From: Bog-257 sp963846715
Lineage (GTDB): Bacteria; Acidobacteriota; Terriglobia; Terriglobales; Acidobacteriaceae
Length of the DNA stretch: 64,000 nt
Assembly (NCBI GenBank): GCA_963846715.1
Contig: CAWJXA010000007.1
Coordinates: 1-64,000, forward strand
Direction: 5' to 3'
Below the pieces are notes generated by a model that did not search any database, was not told where the DNA came from, and saw only the letters and a program-made list of their open reading frames with translations. The position numbers and the translations under genes are program-made. Positions 33,798 to 43,416 of the stretch are shown here, piece after piece. The stretch's first letter is position 1, and every line of letters begins with the position of its first letter.

Positions 33798-35346
33798 ATG
33801 GGCGGCCTCCTCGACGGGTACCCCCGCGGCCCGGCCTACGACGAGATCTTCGGGACGGACGGCCTGCCGCGCCCGCATGCGCGAGCGCTGTACGACGCCC
33901 TGCAGACGCTCACCGGCGAGGACCTGGCGCGCCGGGCGGAGGCCCGGGATCGCAGCTTCCGCGACCAGGGCGTCGTCTTCTCCCACGCCGGCGAGGAATG
34001 GCTCTTCCCGCTCGACCTGATCCCGCGGCTGATCCCGGCGGCCGAGTGGGAGCTGGTCGAAGCGGGCGTCGTGCAGCGGGTACGCGCGCTCGAGGCATTT
34101 CTCGCCGACGTCTACGGGCCGGGCGAGGTGGTCAAGGACGAGGTCGTGCCGCGCTCGCTGCTCACCACCTCGGCGCGGCTTCTGCCGGCGGCCCACGGCA
34201 TCGAGCCGCCGAACGGCGTGCGGGTCCACCTGGCCGGCATCGACATCGTCCGCGACGCCGACGGCGTCCTGCGCGTCCTCGAGGACAACCTGCAGGTGCC
34301 GTCGGGCATGTCCTACGTGGTGGAGAACCGCCGGACCATGGCCCGGGTCTTTCCCGGGCTGTTCCTGGAGCAGGAGGTACGGCCGGTCGCCTCCTACCCC
34401 GGCTGGCTGCTGGACGCACTGCGGCGGTCCGCGCCCGTCGGGGCCGACGAGCCGGTCGTGGTGCTGCTCACCCCCGGGGTGGGCAACGCCGCCTATTTCG
34501 AGCACGCCTTCCTGGCCCGCAAGATGGGCATCGAGCTGGTCGAGGGCCGGGACCTGTTCTGCCGCGACAACGTCGTGTACATGCGCAGCGTCGGCGGACA
34601 GCGGCGGGTGGACGTCCTCTACCGGCGCGTCAACGACGACTTCCTCGATCCGGTCCAGTTCAGGGGCGACTCCGTGGTGGGATGCCCGGGGATCCTGAAC
34701 GCCGCGCCGGGCGGGCAATGTCACGATCGCCAACGCGGTCGGCAACGGCGTCGCCGACGACAAGCTCACCTACACCTACCTGCCCGCGCTCATCGAGTAC
34801 TACCTGGGCGAGCGCCCCCTGCTGCCGAACGTCACGACCTACCGGCTCGACGACCCGGACGTGCGCTCGCAGTGCCTGGCCCGGCTTGACCAGCTGGTGG
34901 TCAAGCCGGTGGACGGGTCGGGCGGCAATGGCATCGTCGTCGGGCCGCAGGCCTCCGACGCCGAACTGGCCGCCGTGCGCGAGCAGGTGCTGGCCGAGCC
35001 CCGGGGGTGGATCGCGCAGGAGCTGGTGCTGCTGTCGACGTCGCCGGCGCAGCTCGGTGACCAGCTGCTGCCCCGGCACGTCGACCTGCGGCCGTTCGCG
35101 GTCAACGACGGCGCGCAGGTCCGGGTGCTGCCCGGCGGGCTGACCCGGGTGGCGCTGCGGGAGGGAAGCCTGATCGTCAACTCCAGCCAGGGCGGCGGTT
35201 CCAAGGACACCTGGGTGCTGACCTCCTCGCCGGGACCGGACGCGGAAGCCGACGGCGCGTCGGCGTTCCCCCCGCAGGCCGTACGCGGCGCCGAACCCGA
35301 CCGCGGTCCCCACCAGGACGCAGCAGTGAGGAGACACCGATGCTGA
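33798..35346 (+). CDS. Circularly permuted ATP-grasp protein (one frameshift)
   Basis: From ATG 33798 (MGGLLDGYPRGPAYDEIFG) the protein follows the CP_ATPgrasp type-2 family: GEEWLFPLDLIPRLIPAAEW, VRALEAFLADVYGPGEVV, GVRVHLAGIDIVRDADGVLR, LEDNLQVPSGMSYVVENRR, and VVLLTPGVGNAAYFEHAFLA. It changes frame near 34718. The second piece carries LTYTYLPALIEYYLGE, VVKPVDGSGGNGIVVGP (the lysine and glycine loop of ATP-grasp) and a final IVNSSQGGGSKDTWVL. About 515 residues after repair. In the known trio with alpha-E and transglutaminase genes it is predicted to ligate an amine or amino acid to a carboxylate. The end overlaps the alpha-E gene by 7 nt. Confidence 0.85.
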
Positions 35347-36287
35347 GCCGGGTCGCCGAGGCACTGTTCTGGGTGGGCCGTTACGTCGAACGGGCGGAGG
35401 ACACCGCCCGGCTGCTTGACGTGCATTTCCACGAAGTCCTCGAAGACCCGGGCGTGGACGAGGCCCGCGCCTGCGCCGTCCTGCTGTCCGTGATGGGCGT
35501 CCCGGCCGAGGTCGCCGGCCAGCATCGCGACTCCAGGGCCGTCCTGGAGCTGCTCGGCTACGCCAAGGACTCGTCCAGCTCGATCGTCGGCGCGCTGTCC
35601 GCCGCCTGGCAGAACGCCCGCAGCGCCCGGGAGGCGCTCTCCGCGGACATCTGGGAATGCCTGAACTCCACCCACAACTCCCTGCCGACCCGGGTGGCCG
35701 CCGCCCGCGACTTCGGTCCGGCGCCGTTCTTCTCCTACGTCCGCGAGCGCGCGGCGAACGTGGCCGGCTACGTCGAGGCGAGCATGAGCCGGGACACGAG
35801 CTACGACGCGCTGGTCCTGGGCCGCAGCCTGGAACGGGTGGACATGACCGCGCGCATGCTCGCGGCCCGGATCGGCTCCGGGCGCGCGAGCGAGGGCTGG
35901 ACCTCGACCCTGCGGGCCTGCTCCGCCCACGATGCTTACCTGCGTACCTACCAGCAGGGCGTCGACGAACCCCGGGTCGTGGAGTTCCTGCTGGTGGACC
36001 GGCTCTTCCCCCGTTCGGTCTTCTACGCGCTGCGGACCGGGGAGCGGGCGCTGGCCCGGCTCGACCCGGCGTCCGGGCGCTCCGGGCTGGACGAACCCGC
36101 CCACCGGGCGATCGGCCGGGCCCGCACCGACCTGGAGTTCCTGTCCGCCGCCAGGCTCCTCGACGCACTGCCGGACCGGCTGCTCGGATTGCAGCGGGCC
36201 GTATCGATGATCAGCGAGGAAGTGACCGAACGGCTCTTCGCCGGGTCGCCGCCGCCCCAGTGGGGCCTGAAGGAGGCGCAGGCATGA
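35340..36287 (+). CDS. Alpha-E domain protein
   Basis: A 315-residue mostly helical protein. It has the family hallmarks MLSRVAEALFWVGRYVERAEDTAR at the start, LSADIWECLNSTHNSL and RDTSYDALVLGRSLERVDMT in the middle, and DRLFPRSVFYALRTGERALA near the end. Alpha-E proteins are almost always encoded next to circularly permuted ATP-grasp and transglutaminase-like genes, and the trio is predicted to make or modify peptides. ATG 35340 overlaps the preceding stop; its own stop overlaps the next ATG (ATGA). Confidence 0.9.
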   Translation: MLSRVAEALFWVGRYVERAEDTARLLDVHFHEVLEDPGVDEARACAVLLSVMGVPAEVAGQHRDSRAVLELLGYAKDSSSSIVGALSAAWQNARSAREALSADIWECLNSTHNSLPTRVAAARDFGPAPFFSYVRERAANVAGYVEASMSRDTSYDALVLGRSLERVDMTARMLAARIGSGRASEGWTSTLRACSAHDAYLRTYQQGVDEPRVVEFLLVDRLFPRSVFYALRTGERALARLDPASGRSGLDEPAHRAIGRARTDLEFLSAARLLDALPDRLLGLQRAVSMISEEVTERLFAGSPPPQWGLKEAQA

Positions 36288-37128
36288 CCTGGCGGATCGC
36301 GATCAGGCACCGCACCGGGTACACGGTACGCCGAGCCGGTGCGGGCGTCGTACAACGAAGCGAGGCTGACCCCGCCCAGCGTGGACGGCCAGCGCCTGCT
36401 GCAGGCCGCCCTGGCGGTCACGCCGGCGGTGCGGCCGTTTCGTTACGTGGACTACTGGGGCACGGCGGTGGACTCGTTCGACATCCACGTCCCGCACACC
36501 GAGCTCGTCGTCCTGGCGACGTCGACGGTGGAGACCGCCCCGCCGCGGCCCGCGCCGTCCGGCGTCGGCTGGTCCGAGCTGGCCGGGCCCGCGGTCCAGG
36601 ATCGCTTCGCCGAGTATCTCGCCGCCTCGTCCTACGTCGCGGCCGAGCCGGAGCTCACCGAGCTCGGCCGGTCCCTGTGCGCCGGGTCCGCGCCCGTGCA
36701 GGCCGGGCTGCGCATCGCCGAGTGGACCCATGAGACGTTGCGCTACGAGCGGGGCGCGACGCACGTCCGCACCTCCTCGGCCCAGGCCCGCGCCGCGGGC
36801 GGGGGCGTGTGCCAGGACTTCGCGCACGTCACGCTGGCTCTGCTGCGCGCCGCCGGGCTGCCCGCGCCGGTACGTCTCCGGCTACCTCCACCCGGCGGCG
36901 CAAGCCGGGATCGGGGAGACGACGACCGGAGAGAGCCACGCCTGGGTGGAATTCTGGGCCGGCGCCTGGGTCGCGGCCGACCCGACCAGCCTCGCCGAGG
37001 TGGGCAGCCGGCACGTGCTGCTGGCCCGCGGCCGCGACTACGCCGACGTGCGCCCGCTGTCCGGCATCTACTCAGGCCCGGCGGCCGAGCACCTGGGCGT
37101 CACGGTCGAGGTCACCCGGCTCGGCTGA
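36284..37128 (+). CDS. Transglutaminase-like protein of the ATP-grasp trio (two frameshifts)
   Basis: From ATG 36284 the N-terminus MTWRIAIRHRTGY gives the beta start of the transglutaminase N-domain. Frame changes near 36335 and 36870 split it. The catalytic cysteine is in AGGGVCQDFAHV, the histidine in ESHAWVEFWAG and the aspartate in WVAADPTSLA, so the triad is complete. The end is LSGIYSGPAAEHLGVTVEVT. About 280 residues after repair. The family includes thiol peptidases and amide-forming enzymes; in this trio it likely processes the product of the ATP-grasp ligase (inference). Confidence 0.85.
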
Positions 37129-37150
37129 GCAGCCGCGGCCGACCGGACCG

Positions 37151-37939
37151 TCAGTCCGGCTCCTCCTGGGCGTGCACGGTCATCGACTCCAGCAGCGGCG
37201 CGCCGAAGGTGGTGACCATGGCGACGTCGGACGCGTCCCGTCCGCGCCCGATCAGGATCCGTCCCTTGCGCCGGCGGTTGTTGCGCGGATCGAAGGTCCA
37301 CCACCGGTCGCCCAGCCAGACCTCCATCCAGGCGGCGAAGTCCATCGGCGCCGGATCCGGCGGCACGTCCATGTCCGGCAGGTAGCCGAAGACATACCGG
37401 GCCGGGATGTTCAGCGCCCGGCAGAACGAGATGGCCAGGTGGGTGAAGTCGCGGCAGACGCCGAACCCGGAGGCGTTGACGTCGGCCGCCGTGGTCAGCG
37501 GGCCGCTCGCGCCGTACTGGAACGTCAGGTGACCGTGGACGTGATCGCAGATCGCCTGCACCCGGGAGTAGCCGGCGGGCATGGCGCCGAACCGGGACCA
37601 GGCTTCGTCGCCGAGCACGTCGGGCAGGCAGTAGCGGCTGGGCAGCGTGTAGAGGAGCACCTCGTCCGGCAGTCGTTCCGGCGGCAGTTCCGGCACGTGC
37701 CCGTCGGCGTCCTCGGTCGCGTCGGGCACGAGCACCGAGGCGCCGAAGCGCAGCGTGGAACGCCCGGCGGGCAGTATCACCCGCGTACACGGGTTGCCGT
37801 AAAGGTCGGCGTAACGGCGGATGCGCACTGGCGGCTCCGTCGACCACTCCGGCCGCGCCAGGCTGACCGGGGCCGCGTCCAGGGGCTCGACCTGGAAAAC
37901 GGCCGGGGTGTCGACAGCGCCGTATACACGAACTCGCAC
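37151..37939 (-). CDS. Second transglutaminase-like protein, catalytic His position altered
   Basis: A 262-residue protein converging on the trio. The first half is a beta domain (TRVILPAGRSTLRFGASVL). The catalytic region has the cysteine in GFGVCRDFTHLAISFCR and the aspartate in WWTFDPRNN. Where the catalytic histidine usually sits (MDFHAW-like) this protein has MDFAAWMEVW. The triad therefore appears to lack His, unless this subfamily uses another residue. The C-terminal end GRILIGRGRDASDVAMVTTF is family-typical. ATG 37939. Function unknown. Confidence 0.8.
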   Translation of the reverse strand: MRVRVYGAVDTPAVFQVEPLDAAPVSLARPEWSTEPPVRIRRYADLYGNPCTRVILPAGRSTLRFGASVLVPDATEDADGHVPELPPERLPDEVLLYTLPSRYCLPDVLGDEAWSRFGAMPAGYSRVQAICDHVHGHLTFQYGASGPLTTAADVNASGFGVCRDFTHLAISFCRALNIPARYVFGYLPDMDVPPDPAPMDFAAWMEVWLGDRWWTFDPRNNRRRKGRILIGRGRDASDVAMVTTFGAPLLESMTVHAQEEPD

Positions 37940-37999
37940 CCCACCCGCACCCGTCGCGTACCCATCACCCCAGCGTGCTCCCTACGATGCACCGGCGTG

Positions 38000-38221
38000 C
38001 TATGCGGCTGCGCCACGGCGGATGGATCCCGGCATGGCGGCTAGCGCGCATTCGTTGACCATGGCGTCACCGACGATATGCCCGGCCGACGCCGGGTCGC
38101 CGGGATTCAGCAGCGCCTGCCGGTAGAGCATGCTGGCGTAACGCGCGTAGGTCTCCCGGCAGCTGGCCGGTCCGAGCGCGGCCGAAGCGCGAGCCGCGCT
38201 GGCTTTGCTCCAACTAATCAT
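38000..38221 (-). CDS. Small sigma-factor-associated-type hypothetical protein
   Basis: A 73-residue protein from ATG 38221 with YARYASMLYRQALLNPGDPA, then AGHIVGDAMVNECALAA. I recall similar short helical proteins (LYRQALxxLxDPxxAExVVxDVxVxECA) in actinobacteria annotated as hypothetical or sigma-factor fragments. Region-2-like helices are suggested, but the protein is too short to be a sigma factor. No start signal stands out. Moderate support only. Confidence 0.45.
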   Translation of the reverse strand: MISWSKASAARASAALGPASCRETYARYASMLYRQALLNPGDPASAGHIVGDAMVNECALAAMPGSIRRGAAA

Positions 38222-38348
38222 GAGGCTCCGAGCATCTCGGCGGCGCCGCGGCTAGCGAGCGCCATCAACCACCGAGGTCCGGAGCGGCTAATTGACAGTA
38301 GCACGGGCGAGGCCACGACCACGCGCACCATCGGCGCGGCGGAAAATG

Positions 38349-38389
38349 CCCCGCCCGTTCGGCATAAAATATTTTCCGAACGAGCGGGG
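38349..38389. repeat. Palindromic intergenic element, copy B
   Basis: CCCCGCCCGTTCGG (38349-38362) and CCGAACGAGCGGGG (38376-38389) are inverted with 13 of 14 positions matching; the loop is cataaaatatttt. Same core (GTTCGG ... AAAAT ... CCGAAC) as the elements at 9279 and 43689. Confidence 0.6.
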
Positions 38390-38655
38390 TTCGTGCCATC
38401 GAGACGGTTCCCGCCCGGGCGGCGTCACCGGCTATCCCGCCTTCGCGTAGGCTGATGTCGTCGCACCTTTGGGTGCACCTGGCTAGGCCGGCAGTTGCTG
38501 CGGCGGGTACTAACCCCTCTTGGTCGGAGCCAGGACGTAGGCGTATCGCGGCGGTTGGTCGGGCGTACACGCAGCCCGCGAGCCTGAGCTTCTCCTTTAC
38601 CTGAGGCTTCATTCTCGGTTCTCTCAGGGCTGTCCGATCGGAAGGCACCTGAACT
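38390..38655 (+). other. Leader region of the glycosyltransferase gene
   Basis: No gene seen. A hairpin GCACC-tttg-GGTGC lies near 38463-38476, and the stretch to 38655 is probably transcribed leader. I cannot assign it to a known RNA family. Confidence 0.35.
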
Positions 38656-39786
38656 ATGAGTACGCGATTCGGTTTTGTCGGCACGTTCCCGCCGACCCAG
38701 TGCGGACTGGCGACCTTCACCGCCGCCCTGCGCGGTGCCCTCTTGCACTCCACCACCGACGAGGGCTGGGTCGTCCGCCTGGTCGACGCATCCGCGCCAC
38801 GACCCGGCGACGAGGTGGTAGCGGAGCTCATCAGCAATGACTCCGCCTCGCTCCGTCAGGCGGCCGCCCAGCTGAACCTGTGCGACGTCGCCATCCTGCA
38901 GCACGAGTACGGCATTTACGGCGGAGCCGACGGCAGCGAGATCCTGCACCTGCTGGACGAAGTCCAGGTGCCACGCGTCGTCGTCCTGCACACCGTGCTG
39001 ACCGACCCGACGTCCCACCAGCGTCAGGTCCTCGAGTCGGTGCTGGCGAAGGCCGATGCCGTCGTCGCGATGACGAAGACCGCGCGCGAACGGCTCGCGG
39101 CCGGGTACGCCGTCGACATGACGAAGGTCTGCGTCATCGCGCACGGCGCGCCCGCCCTGGAGACGACGATGGCGGAGCCGGTGTTCCGCACGGGGCAGTT
39201 CACCGTCCTGACGTGGGGCCTGCTCGGCCCCGGCAAGGGCATCGAGTGGGGCATCGAGGCCATGGCGATGCTGCGCGACCTGGCGCCCATGCCGCGCTAC
39301 GTGGTCGCCGGCCAGACGCACCCGAAGGTGCTGCTGCACGAGGGCGACGCCTACCGTGACCGCCTCCGCGAGCAGGTCCGGCAGGCCGACCTGGGCTCCT
39401 GCGTCACCTTCGACGGTCACTACCGGAACACCAGCTCGCTGGCCTCCCTGGTCCGCTCGGCCGACGTGGTGCTGCTGCCCTACGACTCGACCGAGCAGGT
39501 CACCTCGGGGGTGCTCATCGAGGCGCTGGCGGCCGGCAAGCCGGTCGTGGCGACGCAGTTCCCGCACGCCCGAGAGGTGCTCGCGGGCGGAGCGGGCCTG
39601 CTCGTGCCGCACGGCGATCCGGCTGCGATCGCGGCGGCGCTCCGTTCGATGATCACGCGCGGGGACGTGATGGCGAGGATCACCGCCGCCGCCACCGCGA
39701 CCGCGCCGCAGCTGCTGTGGCCGGTCATCGCGGACCAGTACCGCGAGCTGGCCGGCCGGCTGATCACGACGAGCGTGGCCGCATGA
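38656..39786 (+). CDS. Glycosyltransferase family 4 protein
   Basis: A 376-residue GT-B protein. The N-domain starts RFGFVGTFPPTQCGLATFT and has VAILQHEYGIYGGADGSEIL. The C-domain contains VLTWGLLGPGKGIEWGIEAM (nucleotide-sugar region), VTFDGHYRNTSSLASLVRSA, VVLLPYDSTEQVTSGVLIEA (the family E-x7-E area) and GGAGLLVPHGDPAAIA. Cytoplasmic retaining glycosyltransferase; donor unknown. It overlaps the next gene by ATGA and heads a four-gene carbohydrate cluster. ATG 38656. Confidence 0.9.
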   Translation: MSTRFGFVGTFPPTQCGLATFTAALRGALLHSTTDEGWVVRLVDASAPRPGDEVVAELISNDSASLRQAAAQLNLCDVAILQHEYGIYGGADGSEILHLLDEVQVPRVVVLHTVLTDPTSHQRQVLESVLAKADAVVAMTKTARERLAAGYAVDMTKVCVIAHGAPALETTMAEPVFRTGQFTVLTWGLLGPGKGIEWGIEAMAMLRDLAPMPRYVVAGQTHPKVLLHEGDAYRDRLREQVRQADLGSCVTFDGHYRNTSSLASLVRSADVVLLPYDSTEQVTSGVLIEALAAGKPVVATQFPHAREVLAGGAGLLVPHGDPAAIAAALRSMITRGDVMARITAAATATAPQLLWPVIADQYRELAGRLITTSVAA

Positions 39787-40831
39787 CGGCCGGCGGCGTG
39801 ACTCCCGTGAGCGACGCCGACCAGCCGGTACTCGATCACCTCGACCGGCTCACCGACGAGCGCGGGCTCTTCGAGCACGCCCTCCACGCGGTCCCCCGGC
39901 GCGAGCACGGCTATTGCGTCGACGACGCCGCCCGCGGGCTGGTCGTCACGTGCCACGAACCGGAGCCCGGGCCGACCGCCCGCCGCCTGGCCCGCTGCTA
40001 TCTCGCCTTCGTCCTCGACGCGCTCGATCCCACCGGGGCCTGTCACAACCGGATGGCCGTCGGCGGGCAATGGCGCGACGAGGCCGGGACGGGCGACTGG
40101 TGGGGACGGGCGCTGTGGGGCCTCGGCGCCGCCGCCGCGAGTGCGCCGACGCCGGGCATGCGGGCGCGGGCGCTCGGCGGGTTCCGCATAGCGGCGCAGC
40201 GGCGCTCCCCGCACCTGCGGTCGATGGCGTTCGCCGCGCTGGGCGCCGCCGAGGTGCTCAGCGGGCGACCGGACGAAATGGCGGCGCGAGCGCTGCTCAC
40301 GGACATGCTGGCCGTGATCGGCCGGCCGAGGGTCGACGATCCCGGCTGGCCCTGGCCGGAGGAGCGCCTGAGCTACGCCAACGCCGTCGATCGCCGAGGC
40401 GCTGATCGTCGCGGGCGACGCCCTTCCCGATGAGCCAGCCCTCAATCGCGGCCTGAACCTCCTGGATTTCCTGCTGCGCACCCAGACTCGCGATGGCCAC
40501 CTGTCGGTGACCCCGGCGGGCGGCCGCGGCCGCGGCGACGCGGGCCCCGGTTTCGACCAGCAGCCCATCGAGGTGTCCGCGCTCGCCGATGCCTGCGGGA
40601 GCGCGTTCCGGGTCACCGGCCAGCCGTCCTGGCTGACGGGCGTCGACCTGGCCTGGGACTGGTTCGGTGGCGACAACGACAGCGCCACGCCGATGTTCGA
40701 CCCGCGGACCGGTGGCGGCTACGACGGCCTGGAACGCCACGGCCGCAACCTCAACCAGGGCGCCGAGTCCACCCTGGCCATGCTCGCGACCGCGCAGCAG
40801 GCCCGCCGGCTCAGCGAGCTGCGAGTGATAG
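39783..40831 (+). CDS. Glycosyltransferase-associated helical protein (frameshifted)
   Basis: From ATG 39783 the protein has FEHALHAVPRREHGYCVDDA, ARGLVVTCHEP and HNRMAVGGQWRDEAGTGDWW, and then GRALWGLGAAA. This repeated-helix pattern resembles alpha/alpha toroid proteins of the six-hairpin glycosidase class. Near 40385 the frame changes and it resumes as GDALPDEPALNRGLNLLDFL...GFDQQPIEVSALADAC...FDPRTGGGYDGLERHG. The true end is uncertain because frames change again near 40830. It lies between GT4 and GH130-like genes and probably takes part in the same glycan pathway. No catalytic residues can be assigned. Confidence 0.7.
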
Positions 40832-40852
40832 CGCACCGCATCGCAGGCCGGG

Positions 40853-42289
40853 CTGCGTCCCGATCCGGCCCGCGTCGTCGCGCGGCTTTTCCTGCCCGGC
40901 GAGGAGCTGCACGGTACCCATTCGCGGGCCAGCCAGGTCGTCGGCCGGGTCATGAGCCTGGCGGAAGACGAGGTCGAGCGGCTGGCCGCGGGCCTGCTCC
41001 GCGACTTCGGCGGCCGTCACCACGATTATCAGGCGCTCCTGCGGCGGCATGCGTCGATCGTCTCCGCGCACATCGAGGAGGCGCGTGAGCTGACGGCGGC
41101 GCGCACGCTGCTGCTGGGAGCGACCTTCACCGCGGAGTACGCGACGGAGGCCGCGGCCCTGTGCAACCCGAGCGCGGTGCTGGCCCCCGACCAGGGCGGC
41201 CTGCGCGCGGGCCAGGCCCGGGTGGCGCTCAGCCTGCGGGGCATCGGCGAAGGGCACATCTCCTCGATCGGCTTCTGCTCGGCCGTCGTCGGCCCGGGCG
41301 CGCAGTGGTCCTTCGAGCCGCGGCTCCTGCCGGTCTCCGTGGCCGACATAACGCCGGCCAGCTGGCGCCGGGAGCACCTGCATGCCGTCCTGGCCGACCA
41401 GGGCCATCTCGATGAGCTCGCCGAGGCCGTCCTGCACGCCCTTCCCGCCGGATTCGAGGGCGCTGATCTCGAGCGGGCGCTGGCGGAGACGCACCGCGAC
41501 CTGCTGACCCGGGCGGGTTCCGCCGCCACCGCCGACCTGCTCCGCAAGGTGGTCTCGTCGGCCTACGACGCCTCCTTCGCCCGCGACGCCGACCTCGGGC
41601 AGCGGATCTTGTCGCCGTCCGCCGAGGAGGAGAGCAACGGCATGGAGGACGCGCGGTTCACGCGGTTCACCGGCGACGACGGGACCGCCGAGTACCGCGC
41701 CACCTACACGGCCTACGACGGGCGCCGGATCGCCCCGCGCCTGCTCATCAGCTCGGACCTGCGGGTCTTCCGTGCTCACCGGCTGGCCGGCCCGGCCGCC
41801 AGGAACAAGGGCATGGCGCTGTTCCCCCGGAAGGTGCACGGGCAGTACCTCGCCCTGTGCCGCTCCGACGGCGAGAGCACGAGCCTGGCCAGCTCGGCGG
41901 ACGGTTACGTGTGGGACAAGCCCGTGGTCCTGCAGGAACCGTCCGCGCCGTGGGAGATGCTGCAGGTCGGCAACTGCGGGCCGCCGATCGAGACCGACCA
42001 GGGCTGGCTCGTGCTCACCCATGGCGTCGGCCCGATGCGGGTCTACGTCATCGGCGCGCTCCTGCTCGACCTCGACGACCCGGCGCGCGTCGTCGGCTAT
42101 TCGAGGACTCCGCTGCTGTCTCCCGGCCCGGATGAGCAGGACGGCTACGTCCCCAACGTCCTGTACTCGTGCGGGGCCTTCCTGCACGACGGCCTGGTGT
42201 GGATCCCCTACGGCATCGACGACAGCCGCATCGGGGTGGCCTACGCGCCGCTCGGCGCGGTGCTGGCCGACATGAGCAGCGCCTCGTAG
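40853..42289 (+). CDS. GH130-type glycoside phosphorylase-like protein
   Basis: Homology begins at LRPDPARVVARLFLPGEEL (40853), before the first in-frame ATG (40952). A frame error probably hides the true start, perhaps the GTG at 40826. Features of the GH130 beta-propeller group include SSIGFCSAVVGPG, SAEEESNGMEDARFTRFTGD, RNKGMALFPRKVHGQYLALC, EMLQVGNCGPPIETDQGWLV, LTHGVGPMRVYVIGALLLDL, YVPNVLYSCGAFLHDGLVWI and PYGIDDSRIGVAYAPL. Characterised members phosphorolyse beta-mannosides. A mannoside substrate is inferred only from the family. The end overlaps the convergent glycosyltransferase gene by 49 bp. Confidence 0.8.
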   Translation: MRPDPARVVARLFLPGEELHGTHSRASQVVGRVMSLAEDEVERLAAGLLRDFGGRHHDYQALLRRHASIVSAHIEEARELTAARTLLLGATFTAEYATEAAALCNPSAVLAPDQGGLRAGQARVALSLRGIGEGHISSIGFCSAVVGPGAQWSFEPRLLPVSVADITPASWRREHLHAVLADQGHLDELAEAVLHALPAGFEGADLERALAETHRDLLTRAGSAATADLLRKVVSSAYDASFARDADLGQRILSPSAEEESNGMEDARFTRFTGDDGTAEYRATYTAYDGRRIAPRLLISSDLRVFRAHRLAGPAARNKGMALFPRKVHGQYLALCRSDGESTSLASSADGYVWDKPVVLQEPSAPWEMLQVGNCGPPIETDQGWLVLTHGVGPMRVYVIGALLLDLDDPARVVGYSRTPLLSPGPDEQDGYVPNVLYSCGAFLHDGLVWIPYGIDDSRIGVAYAPLGAVLADMSSAS

Positions 42290-43270
42290 GTGCGGAGGTA
42301 GTCATCGACCATGCGGTCGGCGCCGAACCGCGCGACGGCGCGGGCATGGACGGCCGAACGGTCCAGCCGCACGGCCGCGCGGACGGCGTCGACCGACGAC
42401 TCGACGTCGTGGGCCAGGTACCCGGTCACGCCCTCGTCGACCACCTCGGGCATCGAGCCGCGCCGGTAGGCGACGACCGGGGTGCCGCACGCCATCGCCT
42501 CCACGACGGACAGGCCGAACGGCTCGTCGAAGTAGATCGGGTGCAGCAGCGCGGCCGCGTCGCCGAGGACATCCGCGCGGCGCTCGCGGGCCGACCGAGC
42601 CGAGGAAGACGACCTGGTCCCCGTCGACATGCGGCTCCACGGCCTCGGCGAAATACCGCTCGTCCTGCACGATGCCGCAGATCACCAGCCGTCGTCCCGC
42701 GCGGCGGGCGATCTCGATGGCGTCGGCCGTTCCCTTGTCCGGATGGATGCGCCCGAACGAGACCAGGGAATCTCCTCCCGTGGCGCGGTACGGGAGCACG
42801 CCGAGGTCGATGCCGTGATGGATCGTCGCGGCATAGTCGAGCCCGGCGTAGCGGTCGGAATCTGAGATCGCGACGAACGCCGAGCGCGACCGCGTGTAGG
42901 CCGGAAGGATGCCCGCGCCGGAGAAGCCGTGGATGGTCGTCACCATCGGCGCCCGCGCGTGCTCGCCGAAGGCGAGCGGCAGCCAGTCGAGGTGGTTGTG
43001 CACCAGGTCGAACTCGCCCGACCGGGCCAGTGCGTGCGAGACGTGCAGCGCCTCCCAGACCCGGCCGTCCAGCTGGGCATCCTCCGCGTAGCCGTGCGGG
43101 CAGACGCCGTCGAGAGCGGCCGCCGTCACCGAGTCGAGCGTGGCGAAGAGCGTGACATCGACTCCTCGCGCGACCAGCCCCTCGGTCAGCAGGCTGGCGA
43201 TCGACTCCCACGGCCCGTAGTGCCGGGGCGGCGTGCGCCAGGCGATCGGCGCGAGCATGGCGAGCTTCAT
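42241..43270 (-). CDS. Second GT4 glycosyltransferase (one frameshift)
   Basis: From ATG 43270: MKLAMLAPIAWRTPPRHYGP and ESIASLLTEGLVARGVDVTL, then the N-domain FDLVHNHLDWLPLAF. ATIHHGIDLGVLPY and LVSFGRIHPDKGTADAIEIA follow. A frame change near 42605 precedes the donor-site region LHPIYFDEPFGLSVVEAMAC, then GTPVVAYRRGSMPEVVDEGV. About 340 residues after repair. Convergent with the GH130-like gene; it likely belongs to the same carbohydrate pathway. Confidence 0.85.
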
Positions 43271-43416
43271 GTAGTCATCCTGCCTGAACTTTTACTACCG
43301 CTTGCTACCTGCGGAAACGCGCGGATCGGGCAGCGCGGCGGCGCAGGGCGGTTTGGGTCGCCATGCCAGGGGCAGCTCATGGGGGATCTTCAACCGCCCA
43401 ACGAGAGGAACTGCTC

